From Gammaproteobacteria bacterium (GTDB lineage Bacteria > Pseudomonadota > Gammaproteobacteria > Pseudomonadales > Azotimanducaceae): a stretch of 64,000 bases of DNA. Each line of letters opens with the position of its first letter. The first letter of the stretch is position 1. This document shows positions 47,025-55,786 of this stretch, piece by piece. The stretch spans positions 136,497-200,496 of the forward strand of contig DUBB01000043.1 in NCBI GenBank assembly GCA_012960535.1, read 5' to 3'. The notes beneath the pieces were generated by a model that saw only the letters and a program-made list of their open reading frames with translations, made no database searches and was not told the origin of the DNA. The position numbers and the translations under genes were made by a program.

Positions 47025-49523
47025 TTATATTATATCAGCACCGCTGATCACCTCGGTTGTATCAACGCTCGATCTGACCAGAACCACTTTTGTTCTTTTA
47101 CCTCTTTCATAGCGCTTTGCAGAGGTATAGACAGGTTCTATCAGCGTAGTGGCCCCAAAGGATTTCTGCTTCTGCAATTCAGATACTTCGCCGTAAGTGG
47201 TCGTGCGCTGCCTCGGTGTTCGACCAGACGCCACTATCAATTCTTCCATTGCTTCCGGGGCCGTCTCCTGACCATGACTGGCACCCGCTGCCCGGGTAAT
47301 GGTTTCATTCATCAAGGTGCCGCCAAGGTCATTCACCCCCGCCTGCAGACAGGCTTTGACACCTTGATGCCCTAATTTGGTCCATGATGCCTGGATATTC
47401 TTAAATACCGGATTCAGCGCCAGACGTGACACCGCATGAATCAGCACCGCTTCCCTAAAGGTAGGACCTTTCCTTGCATGCCCTTTCAGATACAGTGGTG
47501 CCTCCATATGAATAAATGGCAGGATGACAAATTCGGTGAACCCTTGTGTCCGCTCCTGCAGTTGTCTCACTCGCAGCAGGTGCCTGGCAACATGGTGATA
47601 ACCTTCGATATGGCCATACATAATAGTGGCAGTGGTATTAAAACCTTCAGCATGGGCCGCCTCCATGACCTCCAGCCACTGACTGGTATTGATTTTATCC
47701 GGGCAGAGGGTTGCTCGAACCTCATCATCAAGGATTTCGGCGGCCGTCCCTGGAAGCGTGTCTAAACCAGCTTCCTTTAGCTGTTTCAGGAAGTCACCTA
47801 TGGGTAGATTCAGGGTCTGAGCACCCTGCCATACCTCCAGGGGTGAGAATGCATGAATATGCATGTCCGGCACGACCTGTTTTATAGAATGGCAGATATC
47901 GATATAGGTCTGACCAGTATATTCCGGATGAATACCACCCTGAAGGCAAACCTCCGATGCACCTCGATCATAGGCTTCCCTGGTTCGGCGCATCAGCTCT
48001 TCAGGTGACAGGTCATAAGGTCGACCGCGTAGGTTTTCACTCATCTTCCCTTTTGAAAAAGCACAGAACTGGCATTTGAAATAGCACACGTTGGTGTAAT
48101 TAATATTTCTATTAACGCAATAGGTCACCTCATCACCACAGAGATTTCTGCGAACCTGGTCCGCCGCCTGACAGACATGCGTAAAATCATCACCGCGTGC
48201 CTGAAGCAGCCTGACAATTTCAGTTTCCTGAAGTTTTTCTCCTGCACTGGCTTTTGCCAAAATCAGTTTTAAGTCTGATCCGGGGCCAATCCTAGGAATC
48301 TGGGTCACTCGTGCCAATTCAACCTTCGGTGGCTGCGGTGTCTCACCCGCTGCCCAGGTTTCATCTCTTGCAAAACCCTGGCCATCTACTGCGCCCAGCA
48401 CCTGAGCCACCAGGCCAGCATCCACCCATCGATCAAGATCCTGCACATGCGAAGGGTACAAAGCCAAACGCTCTAATAGTATTTTTCCTTCACTGGCAGT
48501 TTCAGCAGCAAGATTCTTTAGATGCGGCCATGGCGCTTCAGGATTTACAAAATCGGGTGTCACAGGCGATACACCCCCCCAATCATTAATACCTGCATTA
48601 ATAATCTGATTAAACACACCAGGACTTAAATTTGGGGGCGCTTGTATATTCATCTGTGGGCCAAAAATCAGCCTGGCCATGGCGATAGTCCATAACAATT
48701 CATCTACATCCGGCTCTTCTGCATTAGCCATAAGCGTCCCAGGCTTGGCCCGGAAATTTTGAATAATAATTTCCTGTATATGACCGAAAGGTTCATTGGC
48801 GGACCTCAACGCCAAAAGAGAAGTGATTCTTTCCCGTCTTGTTTCACCTATTCCAATCAGGATGCCCGAGGTAAAAGGGACATTGGCTTCCCCCGCCAAT
48901 CGAATGGTTTCCAGCCGTCTGGCCGGAACCTTATCCGGTGAACCATAATGCGGCATACCCTTTTCTGTGAGTCGATCTGATGCTGACTCAAGCATGATCC
49001 CCATGGATATAGATACCTTGCGCAGTTCCTTGAATTCGCTAAGCGTCAACAAACCAGGATTCAGATGAGGAAACAATCCAGTCTCATCAAATACCAACTC
49101 GGCCATATCCCTCAGGTAAGACAGGGTTGAATCCTGCCCTAGTTGCTTAAGACCTTGACGCGCTGCTGAATATCGCGCTTCAGGTTTATCTCCAAGGGTG
49201 AACAAAGCTTCCTTACAGCCGGCCCGGGCCCCGTCTTGAGCTATCTTGAGAACTTCATCCGGGGTTAAATAGGGTGCCTTAAGTTTTCTCGGGACCTTCG
49301 CAAAAGTACAATAGTGACAGACATCCCGGCAAAGATGGGTCAGAGGAATGAATACTTTCCTGGAGTAGGATATTGAATTCTGATGGGCCTGGTCCCGCAA
49401 AGAAGCCGCCACAGCCATCAGCGCCTGGTTATCCGTCGCCGCACTCAAAATGAGTGCTTCTTCATCAGATAATCCATTGCCACGACTGACCTGATCTAAC
49501 AATTCTTGGTTCTTCACCTTCAT
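47025..49523 (-). CDS. fbiC: FO synthase FbiC (CofG-CofH fusion)
   Basis: The 832-residue protein has two radical SAM halves. The N-terminal CofG-like half has C65, C69 and C72 in LCRDVCHYCTF, and the C-terminal CofH-like half has C480, C484 and C487 in VCYFKCQFCAF. Together these make the deazaflavin FO from tyrosine and the ribitylaminouracil intermediate of riboflavin synthesis. The fusion is the form typical of actinobacteria and some other bacteria; archaea and cyanobacteria have separate genes. It ends the cof cluster. Its ATG overlaps the cofC stop by four bases (ATGA). The three LLM genes lie 133 bases further on. Confidence 0.95.
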   Translation of the reverse strand: MKVKNQELLDQVSRGNGLSDEEALILSAATDNQALMAVAASLRDQAHQNSISYSRKVFIPLTHLCRDVCHYCTFAKVPRKLKAPYLTPDEVLKIAQDGARAGCKEALFTLGDKPEARYSAARQGLKQLGQDSTLSYLRDMAELVFDETGLFPHLNPGLLTLSEFKELRKVSISMGIMLESASDRLTEKGMPHYGSPDKVPARRLETIRLAGEANVPFTSGILIGIGETRRERITSLLALRSANEPFGHIQEIIIQNFRAKPGTLMANAEEPDVDELLWTIAMARLIFGPQMNIQAPPNLSPGVFNQIINAGINDWGGVSPVTPDFVNPEAPWPHLKNLAAETASEGKILLERLALYPSHVQDLDRWVDAGLVAQVLGAVDGQGFARDETWAAGETPQPPKVELARVTQIPRIGPGSDLKLILAKASAGEKLQETEIVRLLQARGDDFTHVCQAADQVRRNLCGDEVTYCVNRNINYTNVCYFKCQFCAFSKGKMSENLRGRPYDLSPEELMRRTREAYDRGASEVCLQGGIHPEYTGQTYIDICHSIKQVVPDMHIHAFSPLEVWQGAQTLNLPIGDFLKQLKEAGLDTLPGTAAEILDDEVRATLCPDKINTSQWLEVMEAAHAEGFNTTATIMYGHIEGYHHVARHLLRVRQLQERTQGFTEFVILPFIHMEAPLYLKGHARKGPTFREAVLIHAVSRLALNPVFKNIQASWTKLGHQGVKACLQAGVNDLGGTLMNETITRAAGASHGQETAPEAMEELIVASGRTPRQRTTTYGEVSELQKQKSFGATTLIEPVYTSAKRYERGKRTKVVLVRSSVDTTEVISGADII

Positions 49524-50212
49524 TTCTCCCCCGAAAAGAACGCTCTAAGTCTTTCCTCAACAGCCAATTCCTGGCAGCAAAGGTAAGTATGGGACCCTAC
49601 GCCCGTTAAAGCCAGTCGATCTAACATTCGCCACAGGTCCTCAGGTGTATCAATATCCAGCCCAATCCCAGGAAGTTTCAATATGACCGGCTCTATCTCA
49701 TTATCTCGAGCCATGCGTAAATGTCGACGAAAACTATCTTTGCCAAAACCAAAAGGTAAACAGTCCGGCGGGGAACAAACCACGCAGTTAGAACCTCCCA
49801 GGTCTTCAGCCGGGACAATACAAACCCCCGGTTTTTCCCGGATCGTAATACCATCTAAAACAATATCCAGTTCTTCTGTTGATACCAGCGGCAAATCACC
49901 CGGTAGAAAAACCAGGTTCTCTACACCTCTCCCTGCCAGTAACTCTGCAGCATACGTCATAGCGGCTATTAAGCCCGCATCCTCAGGTTCAGGAAGGATG
50001 GTCACTGCATAGGGTTGGCACAATTCAGCAACTGCAGAATCTCCGGTAACGACACATATTTCATCAATATAAGAACAAGCTTCGACAGCGGTAAGAACAT
50101 CTTTTACCATGCTCTTGAACAATGTCTGTCGTTCACCGGGCTCAAGCACACTGGCCAGTCGTTGCTTGGCACCGGCCAGCTGCTTAATCGGAATGACAGC
50201 CACGGTACTCAT
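49520..50212 (-). CDS. cofC: CofC guanylyltransferase (FbiD), F420 side-chain activation
   Basis: The 230-residue nucleotidyltransferase has VAVIPIKQLAGAKQRLA at the N-terminus (GTP-binding loop), EICVVTGDSAVAE, LVFLPGDLPLVSTEEL near residue 105 and GIGLDIDTPEDL at the C-terminus. CofC activates a phosphorylated 3-carbon acid with GTP. The acid is 2-phospho-L-lactate in archaea, PEP in actinobacteria and 3-phosphoglycerate in the Mycetohabitans type. Which one is used here cannot be read by eye. The natural start is the ATG at 50212, which overlaps the cofD stop as ATGA; the longer frame to 50221 uses a TTG. It overlaps fbiC by four bases. Confidence 0.92.
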   Translation of the reverse strand: MSTVAVIPIKQLAGAKQRLASVLEPGERQTLFKSMVKDVLTAVEACSYIDEICVVTGDSAVAELCQPYAVTILPEPEDAGLIAAMTYAAELLAGRGVENLVFLPGDLPLVSTEELDIVLDGITIREKPGVCIVPAEDLGGSNCVVCSPPDCLPFGFGKDSFRRHLRMARDNEIEPVILKLPGIGLDIDTPEDLWRMLDRLALTGVGSHTYLCCQELAVEERLRAFFSGEK

Positions 50213-51186
50213 GCTTGGCAAAGCTCACTGGCGAATTTCAATACATCCTTTGCCAGTTGTTGCCTATCTGGCAGGGATGTCATCACTGTTTTGACAACCA
50301 ACGGCACCATACCCAGCGCCTGTACTGCTATCGCTTCACTGGCATCTGCGAGATCTAAAACAAAGCCATCAAGCAACCCAGGATACCGATCTGCATAATA
50401 CTCGGCCACACCCAACGCAGAACTGGGCATGTTTAATTCTGCCATCATTTTCGCAGCAGGTCCCTTCAGGGCAACACCTGCCACTATCGGAGACACGGCA
50501 ATAACCGGTGCAGCATGTTCCGTCATCAATTCAGCTGTATCGTCCAGATCCAGTACCGGCGCCACACTGACGAACGGATTAGACGGACAAATGATAATAG
50601 CGCCCAGATCGGGATCCTGCAGGGCACGGCTAAACCCGGGACACCGGTTCGCACTGTCAATTCCAGAAAACGAGTAACCGCTGATAGCAGGCTCACAGTG
50701 ATCACGAACAAAATAATGCTGGAAGGCCAGCACTTCACCGGATTGACAGTGAATAAGCGTCGCAACCCGGTCATCGGTCATAGGCACAAGCTTATGTTTT
50801 ATGTTCAGCGACTGGCAAAGATCATGGGTAACCTGTGACAGTAATTTGCCTTTGTTCAGCTCACTCGACCTAACAACATGTGTTGCCAGGTCTTTATCAC
50901 CCAACTGGAACCAGGTGTCACCCCCCAGCTGCTCCAGCGCGCTTAGGAATTGCCAGGTTTCTCCTGTCTGACCCCAGCCACTTTCACGGTCAGCAAGGTC
51001 GGCCAGGGTATACATTACAGTATCCAGGTCCGGACAAATGGTAAAACCCAGATGATCAAAGTCATCGCCTGTATTAGCCACTATAGTAAGCTTGTCTGCC
51101 TGCAACTGACAAGAAAGTCCAAGCACCAGTTTGGCACCGCCAACACCACCTGAAATGGCTAAGCAACTTTTTGTTGCGGCAATCAT
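50209..51186 (-). CDS. cofD: CofD transferase (FbiA), lactyl/guanylyl transfer to FO
   Basis: The 325-residue protein begins with a conserved SGGVGGAKLVLGL loop (residues ~12-24), then IVANTGDDFDHLGFTICPDLDTVMYTL with the TGDD motif, and QLGDKDLATHVVR. CofD joins the activated side-chain acid to FO to give F420-0 (or dehydro/3PG versions). Its C-terminal region matches the family. The ATG has no strong ribosome site but is 8 bases after cofE. The cofC start overlaps its stop. Complete in length. Confidence 0.95.
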   Translation of the reverse strand: MIAATKSCLAISGGVGGAKLVLGLSCQLQADKLTIVANTGDDFDHLGFTICPDLDTVMYTLADLADRESGWGQTGETWQFLSALEQLGGDTWFQLGDKDLATHVVRSSELNKGKLLSQVTHDLCQSLNIKHKLVPMTDDRVATLIHCQSGEVLAFQHYFVRDHCEPAISGYSFSGIDSANRCPGFSRALQDPDLGAIIICPSNPFVSVAPVLDLDDTAELMTEHAAPVIAVSPIVAGVALKGPAAKMMAELNMPSSALGVAEYYADRYPGLLDGFVLDLADASEAIAVQALGMVPLVVKTVMTSLPDRQQLAKDVLKFASELCQA

Positions 51187-51194
51187 GGCATCCC

Positions 51195-51974
51195 CTACCT
51201 GAACATATCCAGCTGTTTTGGCCTCAGAAGTGGTTGTACACCCTGCAGTTCAGCATCCTCTGGCTCGACTGGGCAATAACCCCGGGCGATGACTACTGGC
51301 GTTTTTTCAGTCGTCTGCCCCATTATCAAAGAGGCCGCTGCCGCTAGCTCATCCGCTGCGGCAACCTGGGTAACCAGCAATTCTCTGCCATATAAATCGG
51401 TACCCCCGATATAGTCCTCCAGCGCGGTAAAACCAGAAACGCCGATAGCCAGACCAACAGTACCCATGCGCCAGGCTCGACCGACCGAATCGTTAATGAT
51501 CACGCCGACGTCAATACCGTATTTAGCGCTAACAGCCCTGCGTAGACGAGCCGCACTGGCATCTGGATCGATTGGCAATAACAGTAGCAGGTCATCACCA
51601 TCCACGCCCTCTACATTGATATTAGACTGGTCTATTCCTGCATTAGCCTGAACGAAGCCCAGATTCTGCTCAACGATAAGAACCCCCGGTCGTTTTCGAA
51701 CAACCTCATTAGATTCATTCAAGATGACCTGGACCTTTCTTGGATCCTTGTCTACTTCCAGGGCCAGCGAACGGGCGTCAGCTGAGGGTGAAACTGTGTT
51801 TAGGTCGACATACCGGTCCTCGGCCTTGGAAACAATTTTCTGCGCTAACAGAATCACATCATCGACCTGCAATGATTCGTTGATACTCGACAAACCTGCA
51901 TCAATCAGGTCCAGCAGATTATCTCCCGGCTCAACCATGGGTATATTCGGGACGCCAAATAAAGTTAGATTCAT
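51195..51974 (-). CDS. cofE: CofE coenzyme F420:L-glutamate ligase
   Basis: The 259-residue protein adds gamma-linked Glu to F420-0 with GTP. It has VILLAQKIVSKAEDRYVDL, a conserved VGVIINDSVGRAWRMGTVGLAIG region and GGTDLYGRELLVTQVAAADELAAAA near residues 193-217 (quoted in parts). It corresponds only to the N-terminal domain of mycobacterial FbiB; the C-terminal nitroreductase domain is absent. That domain reduces dehydro-F420-0 in the PEP pathway, so its absence favours a non-PEP side-chain route. The ATG overlaps the npdG stop as ATGA. Confidence 0.95.
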   Translation of the reverse strand: MNLTLFGVPNIPMVEPGDNLLDLIDAGLSSINESLQVDDVILLAQKIVSKAEDRYVDLNTVSPSADARSLALEVDKDPRKVQVILNESNEVVRKRPGVLIVEQNLGFVQANAGIDQSNINVEGVDGDDLLLLLPIDPDASAARLRRAVSAKYGIDVGVIINDSVGRAWRMGTVGLAIGVSGFTALEDYIGGTDLYGRELLVTQVAAADELAAAASLIMGQTTEKTPVVIARGYCPVEPEDAELQGVQPLLRPKQLDMFR

Positions 51975-52642
51975 GTTGTAACCGGCTCACCTGTTATGAC
52001 AATACCCGCCCCATCTATCTTATGGTGTCGATTAATGGAAATCAGCACGGATGTCATCGCTTCTGCTGCTGCCGCATTTGCCAGAGGTCCTGCATGCCAG
52101 CCTTTGAGCCCAAGGGCTTGCACCAGATCAATTACTGTCTGGCGAGCAGCCCGCTTATTACCGGTTACCAGCACATCACAGGCAATTGCATGATCTTCCT
52201 GCAGGTGCATAGCGCCTACATTCTGGAAGGCAGACACGACGCTGACATTATCGCCTAAATGCTGCTGGGCCTGCTCGGCTGCAGACCCGGCTTCCGGTAA
52301 CTGTACCGTACCCACTTTGGGAGGTACCAAAGGAACGGTGACATCAATCAGAACCTTGCCATCAAGTGCCTGGCTGACTGAATCAAGGGTGCTGAGCTGG
52401 TGTGCAAAGGGCACCGTCAGGACCACTAGGTCAGCGAGTTGTGCAGCACTAACATTATCGTGACCGGTAACATTAAGATCTGGAAATTCAGTGACCAGCT
52501 TATTGGCCGCCGCCAGACCTTTATCCAGGGTACGTGAACCAATGTGTATTTGGAACCCTGCTCGCGACCACTGTCTGGCAAGCCCTCCACCTAAATCTCC
52601 AGTACCACCTAAAATGGCAATGGATCGAATCTTATCGGTCAT
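51971..52642 (-). CDS. npdG: NADPH-dependent F420 reductase (Fno/NpdG)
   Basis: The 223-residue protein has SIAILGGTGDLGGGLA at the N-terminus, the Rossmann loop for NADP, VVLTVPF near residue 78, and AFQNVGAMHL and GWHAGPLANAAAAEAMTSVLI in the C-terminal half. It passes hydride between NADPH and F420. It is the first gene of the cof cluster, so it sets the supply of reduced F420. The ATG has an AGGAAAGTGAGGAT leader with GAGG in the right place. It is followed by cofE with a four-base overlap. A near copy of its leader lies 142 bases upstream. Confidence 0.93.
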   Translation of the reverse strand: MTDKIRSIAILGGTGDLGGGLARQWSRAGFQIHIGSRTLDKGLAAANKLVTEFPDLNVTGHDNVSAAQLADLVVLTVPFAHQLSTLDSVSQALDGKVLIDVTVPLVPPKVGTVQLPEAGSAAEQAQQHLGDNVSVVSAFQNVGAMHLQEDHAIACDVLVTGNKRAARQTVIDLVQALGLKGWHAGPLANAAAAEAMTSVLISINRHHKIDGAGIVITGEPVTT

Positions 52643-53096
52643 ATCCTCACTTTCCTGTAATTAAATAAAAAAAGTTAACTCGTTTATCTGATCCTTGCCC
52701 TGCAGACGAGATCCACGCAAGGCGCTGCATTATTCCCTAAGTATCCCCCGGGAACAACTTAGGGGACAATCGCCGGTCAGTCATATCCCTACTTTCCTGT
52801 AAGCCCAAGGATCAAACTTATTGGGCTTATGGTGCATAGTTTGGCGAAAAATCCCGCATTAACAACCAGACCACCGAACATTCACGAATCACCGAGAAAT
52901 CCCTATCCAATCTAAAACGGGCAGCCGACCCGCTGCTGCAACCATACTAAACCAACTTTGCTACTGGAGTAAAAAACACATGCTTTCGAATTCACAACTC
53001 AACGCAACCATCGAACAATCGGGATAAACCCGAACAGCCTTGAAGTCGAGCAGCAGTCTGACAACATCCGTACCGCTACGGCATCAGGCAAAGCCC
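52643..53096. other. Upstream region of the F420 operon
   Basis: About 450 bases separate npdG from the TrmY-like gene and should hold the operon promoter. It contains a partial duplicate of the npdG leader (see next entry). Apart from that no gene was seen. Confidence 0.5.
52737..52784 (-). other. 15-codon leader-type ORF with duplicated npdG start region
   Basis: From the ATG at 52784 the frame encodes MTDRRLSPKLFPGDT and then TAG. The bases before and after its ATG (52778-52802) match those around the npdG ATG (52636-52660) at most positions, including TTACAGGAAAGT, the purine-rich site and ATGAC. It looks like a partial tandem duplication of the npdG 5' end. Whether the short peptide is made is unknown. 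Confidence 0.45.
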
Positions 53097-53693
53097 CTAA
53101 TCCGGTGATTCTACCAATTGGTGGAGCAAGGTAATGCACTGGGACGCAAACAAAAGTGTTGCACCGAGTGAAACCGTTTTGACACCCTGCCTTTTCATCG
53201 AATTGAAGGATTTCCTTGGCATAGGGACATGATCTGAAAGAATAAATACACTATCAGCACAGAGCTCAGTGCCAGAGGCCGGCTCACCCTTGTGATCCAA
53301 CAAATAACAGCTGCCCTCAGCAGCCAGCCTTTTTACCAACCACTCAAAGCTAATGGCTTCAACTTCAATACCATTTGCCGCAGTAATCATCTGGCCCTTA
53401 TGGAGCTGACTCGCCTCCTCTAATGCCACTGCACAGGCTGAAAGCAGAGCATATTCATGCAACCCGCCTAAATTTCCTATCCTTGATCCATCGATCAGTA
53501 AGGTCCGTGAATAATCCTTACTATCTTCCATCACCAAGTACAAACGAGTATCGCGGCGATGACCTTTAGAAATAAACAAAGCGTTAGTAATAATCCCGGC
53601 AATAAATTCAACATGCCCTGGGCTGCCAATAGATGCCAAAAACCGCTTGGGCTCAACAGGGGCACTATGACAACGGACAACAAAAGAAGGCAA
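53097..53693 (-). CDS. TrmY-family SPOUT methyltransferase (tRNA pseudouridine-54 N1-methyltransferase-like)
   Basis: The 198-residue protein resembles TrmY (DUF358). It begins PSFVVRCHSAP, has HVEFIAGIITNALFISKGHRRDTRLYLVMEDSKDYSRT-type content (in parts), an IGNLGGLHEYALLSA segment, and ends with the knot-forming FILSDHVPMPRKSFNS, VSLGATLLFASQC region. In archaea TrmY makes m1Psi54 in tRNA. Bacterial homologs occur in vibrios and other gammaproteobacteria, and their target is not established. The likely start is TTG at 53693: a GGAG site lies eight bases upstream and homologs begin with the same strand. The frame is open to a TTG at 53762. Confidence 0.8.
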   Translation of the reverse strand: MPSFVVRCHSAPVEPKRFLASIGSPGHVEFIAGIITNALFISKGHRRDTRLYLVMEDSKDYSRTLLIDGSRIGNLGGLHEYALLSACAVALEEASQLHKGQMITAANGIEVEAISFEWLVKRLAAEGSCYLLDHKGEPASGTELCADSVFILSDHVPMPRKSFNSMKRQGVKTVSLGATLLFASQCITLLHQLVESPD

Positions 53694-53817
53694 GTTCAAC
53701 TCTCCGGAAGGCCTGTTAACAGGTACGGCATTATGGCTGTTTCTTGAATAAACGGAAAACAAAATAACAATCTTTCAGATTAACCCCTACGGCAGGCAAA
53801 TAAGTTATCATGCTTAA

Positions 53818-55092
53818 GTGACTTCTTCAGCAACAAACTCTGACGCAGCCGGCAATTACCACCTGACCTGGTACAATCTCAGCAATGCCCTGTGGATGGG
53901 TAGCTTCAGCATCCAACAACTGCTGGTTATCTGGATTCTTGTGGGTGTACTCGAGCAATCCCCCGAAACTGTCGGCCTGGTACAGTTATTGATCGGTATT
54001 CCCGGATTAGTATTCATGCTATGGGGTGGCTTCATCGGCGATCGGGTAGACGGCAGACAACTCCTGATCCAGACGCATCTGCTCAGCGCCATTCCACCAC
54101 TATGCCTTGTCGTCATCATCTCTTATGGCCAGTTAGGATTAGCCAGCGTCATCGTATTTGCGCTAAGCGCTAATCTTCTCAACAGCGCGTCTAACCCGGC
54201 CCGAAATACCATATTGAATAGGGTCGCAAAGTCCAGGCTTCAATATGCTATCGGTCTTTCTACTGGAATAGGATCGGTAGCAACTATGATCGGTACCCGG
54301 GTTGCAGGAGAGATAGAAAGCGTGGGTTTATTCAATATTCTAATCTTCCAGGCAGTCTTTTTTGTCATTGGTGCCATTGCTCTCCTGGGCTTACCCAAAT
54401 ACCCCGTTGTCAAACAAAGCAGCAAAGCCGAGACGACCCAGCATCTGGATGAGGCGCCTACAGCGTCTATGCTGTCTACCATCAAAAATGGTCTACTCTA
54501 TACCTGGCGCTTCAAATTGGCCAGAGACCTGGTCGCTCTCAACTTTTTTTCCAGTTTCTTTAATGCAGGTGCCTGGCTGGTCGCCATTCCTTTTATCATC
54601 AGTCGGGTATACCAGGGTGATGCCCTGCTCTTGGCAAACATCACGGTCATCTTCTACTTTGGTTCGCTGATTGCAAATTTTGGACTGCTGCGATTTATGC
54701 CATTGGCCAGGCCAGGAAGACTCTATTTAATCATGCAACTCAGTAGAATCTTTGTACTTCTGCTCATTTGGATCCAACCTCATATCAGCGTATTCTGGTT
54801 CGCCGCTGCTTACTGGGGCTTTAATATGGGTGTAACAAACACCACATCGCGGCTGATGGTGCAAGAAATTGCCCTGCCTGAATACCGTTCCCGGTTGATG
54901 TCGGTTTATACTCTGGGCCTGATGAGTGCAGCACCGGTTGGCTCTCTCGTGCTCGGTTTTGTGATTGGCCAGTTTGGTTCACTAAATGCCCTGATACCGG
55001 GCATGATTTCATCCGTTATCATCTTCTGGATCGGTTATCACTATACTGCGATATGGCAGTATAAAAGCCCAACTGAACCGCTTTATGAATAA
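53818..55092 (+). CDS. MFS transporter
   Basis: The 424-residue membrane protein has ~12 hydrophobic segments. It contains the MFS motif A-like loop GGFIGDRVDGRQ near residues 69-80 between helices 2 and 3, and a charged central loop SSKAETTQHLDEAPT. Resembles drug:H+ antiporter-like or EntS-type MFS exporters without clear subgroup. The start is GTG without an obvious ribosome site. It is divergent from the TrmY-like gene, with a 124-base gap. Its function may include export of metabolites, but there is no direct evidence. Confidence 0.82.
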   Translation: MTSSATNSDAAGNYHLTWYNLSNALWMGSFSIQQLLVIWILVGVLEQSPETVGLVQLLIGIPGLVFMLWGGFIGDRVDGRQLLIQTHLLSAIPPLCLVVIISYGQLGLASVIVFALSANLLNSASNPARNTILNRVAKSRLQYAIGLSTGIGSVATMIGTRVAGEIESVGLFNILIFQAVFFVIGAIALLGLPKYPVVKQSSKAETTQHLDEAPTASMLSTIKNGLLYTWRFKLARDLVALNFFSSFFNAGAWLVAIPFIISRVYQGDALLLANITVIFYFGSLIANFGLLRFMPLARPGRLYLIMQLSRIFVLLLIWIQPHISVFWFAAAYWGFNMGVTNTTSRLMVQEIALPEYRSRLMSVYTLGLMSAAPVGSLVLGFVIGQFGSLNALIPGMISSVIIFWIGYHYTAIWQYKSPTEPLYE

Positions 55093-55786
55093 AAATGTTA
55101 GTGATCACCAACTTGTAATAGCCCTATACTTGTACATTTAAAGATTAGATTAATGTTTTCCACAAAATCTGTGGATAACTCTGGTGATAACTTCTCTAAT
55201 ACACGCCAAACCCTGCAACAATCCTGCTATTATGTTATTGATCAAATTTTAACCAATTTATAATAAATTATTAAAAATCAATAACTTATATAGACTCCTA
55301 AGTTTGATTTATGAACTTATTCAGATTCTTTCAATATATGGGGTCAGATGTGCATAACTTAACAGTAATCCTTTGAATATCCACACATAATAAGTGAAAA
55401 TGACTTCTCGGGCTCGAATTTCGACCACTGACCCCAACCTATTTTTCAATAAGATGACTAAAATCAGAGGATTACGGTAGATAATTTTTAGTCATGCTTT
55501 TTTAAAAATAAAGCCCTGAAATGCCTTCCGTGCGCTAACCCGTGAAAGACCACCTGATTTACGATGCCACCCTGCTCAGATAGCTGAGTCCAACCAGATA
55601 ATTCAGCATCAGCCCGGGTTTTATGCCAGATTGTTCACTTTTACTTAACCTAGGATAAGGATAGAATCCAGCGCTTACTGCACTTGCACTAAGTCATTTC
55701 CTTATCTGGGATTTCCTTTTTATACGGATACAGGCACTAGCGAAGCGTTATCAGTCAACTACCCCTTAAGAAAATTCGAGAGTGCC
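55093..55786. other. Long non-coding region with DnaA-box-like and IHF-like sites
   Basis: Nearly 700 bases carry no gene. Four 9-mers match the DnaA box or differ from it by one base: TTTTCCACA (55156), TGTGGATAA (55170, exact on the minus strand), TGTGCATAA (55349) and ATATCCACA (55377). An AT-rich block of about 60 bases runs through 55231-55292. It ends with AATCAATAACTTA (55276-55288), which fits the IHF consensus WATCAANNNNTTR. These are the parts of a bacterial origin, but the flanking genes are not the usual oriC neighbours, so the call is tentative. Confidence 0.35.
55340..55435. repeat. Inverted-repeat-bounded element (GGGGTCAG / CTGACCCC)
   Basis: GGGGTCAG (55340-55347) and CTGACCCC (55428-55435) are perfect 8-base inverted ends of a 96-base element. 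Similar GGGGTCAG-bounded palindromic elements are scattered in many gammaproteobacterial genomes. It overlaps the DnaA-box-like region. Confidence 0.45.
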
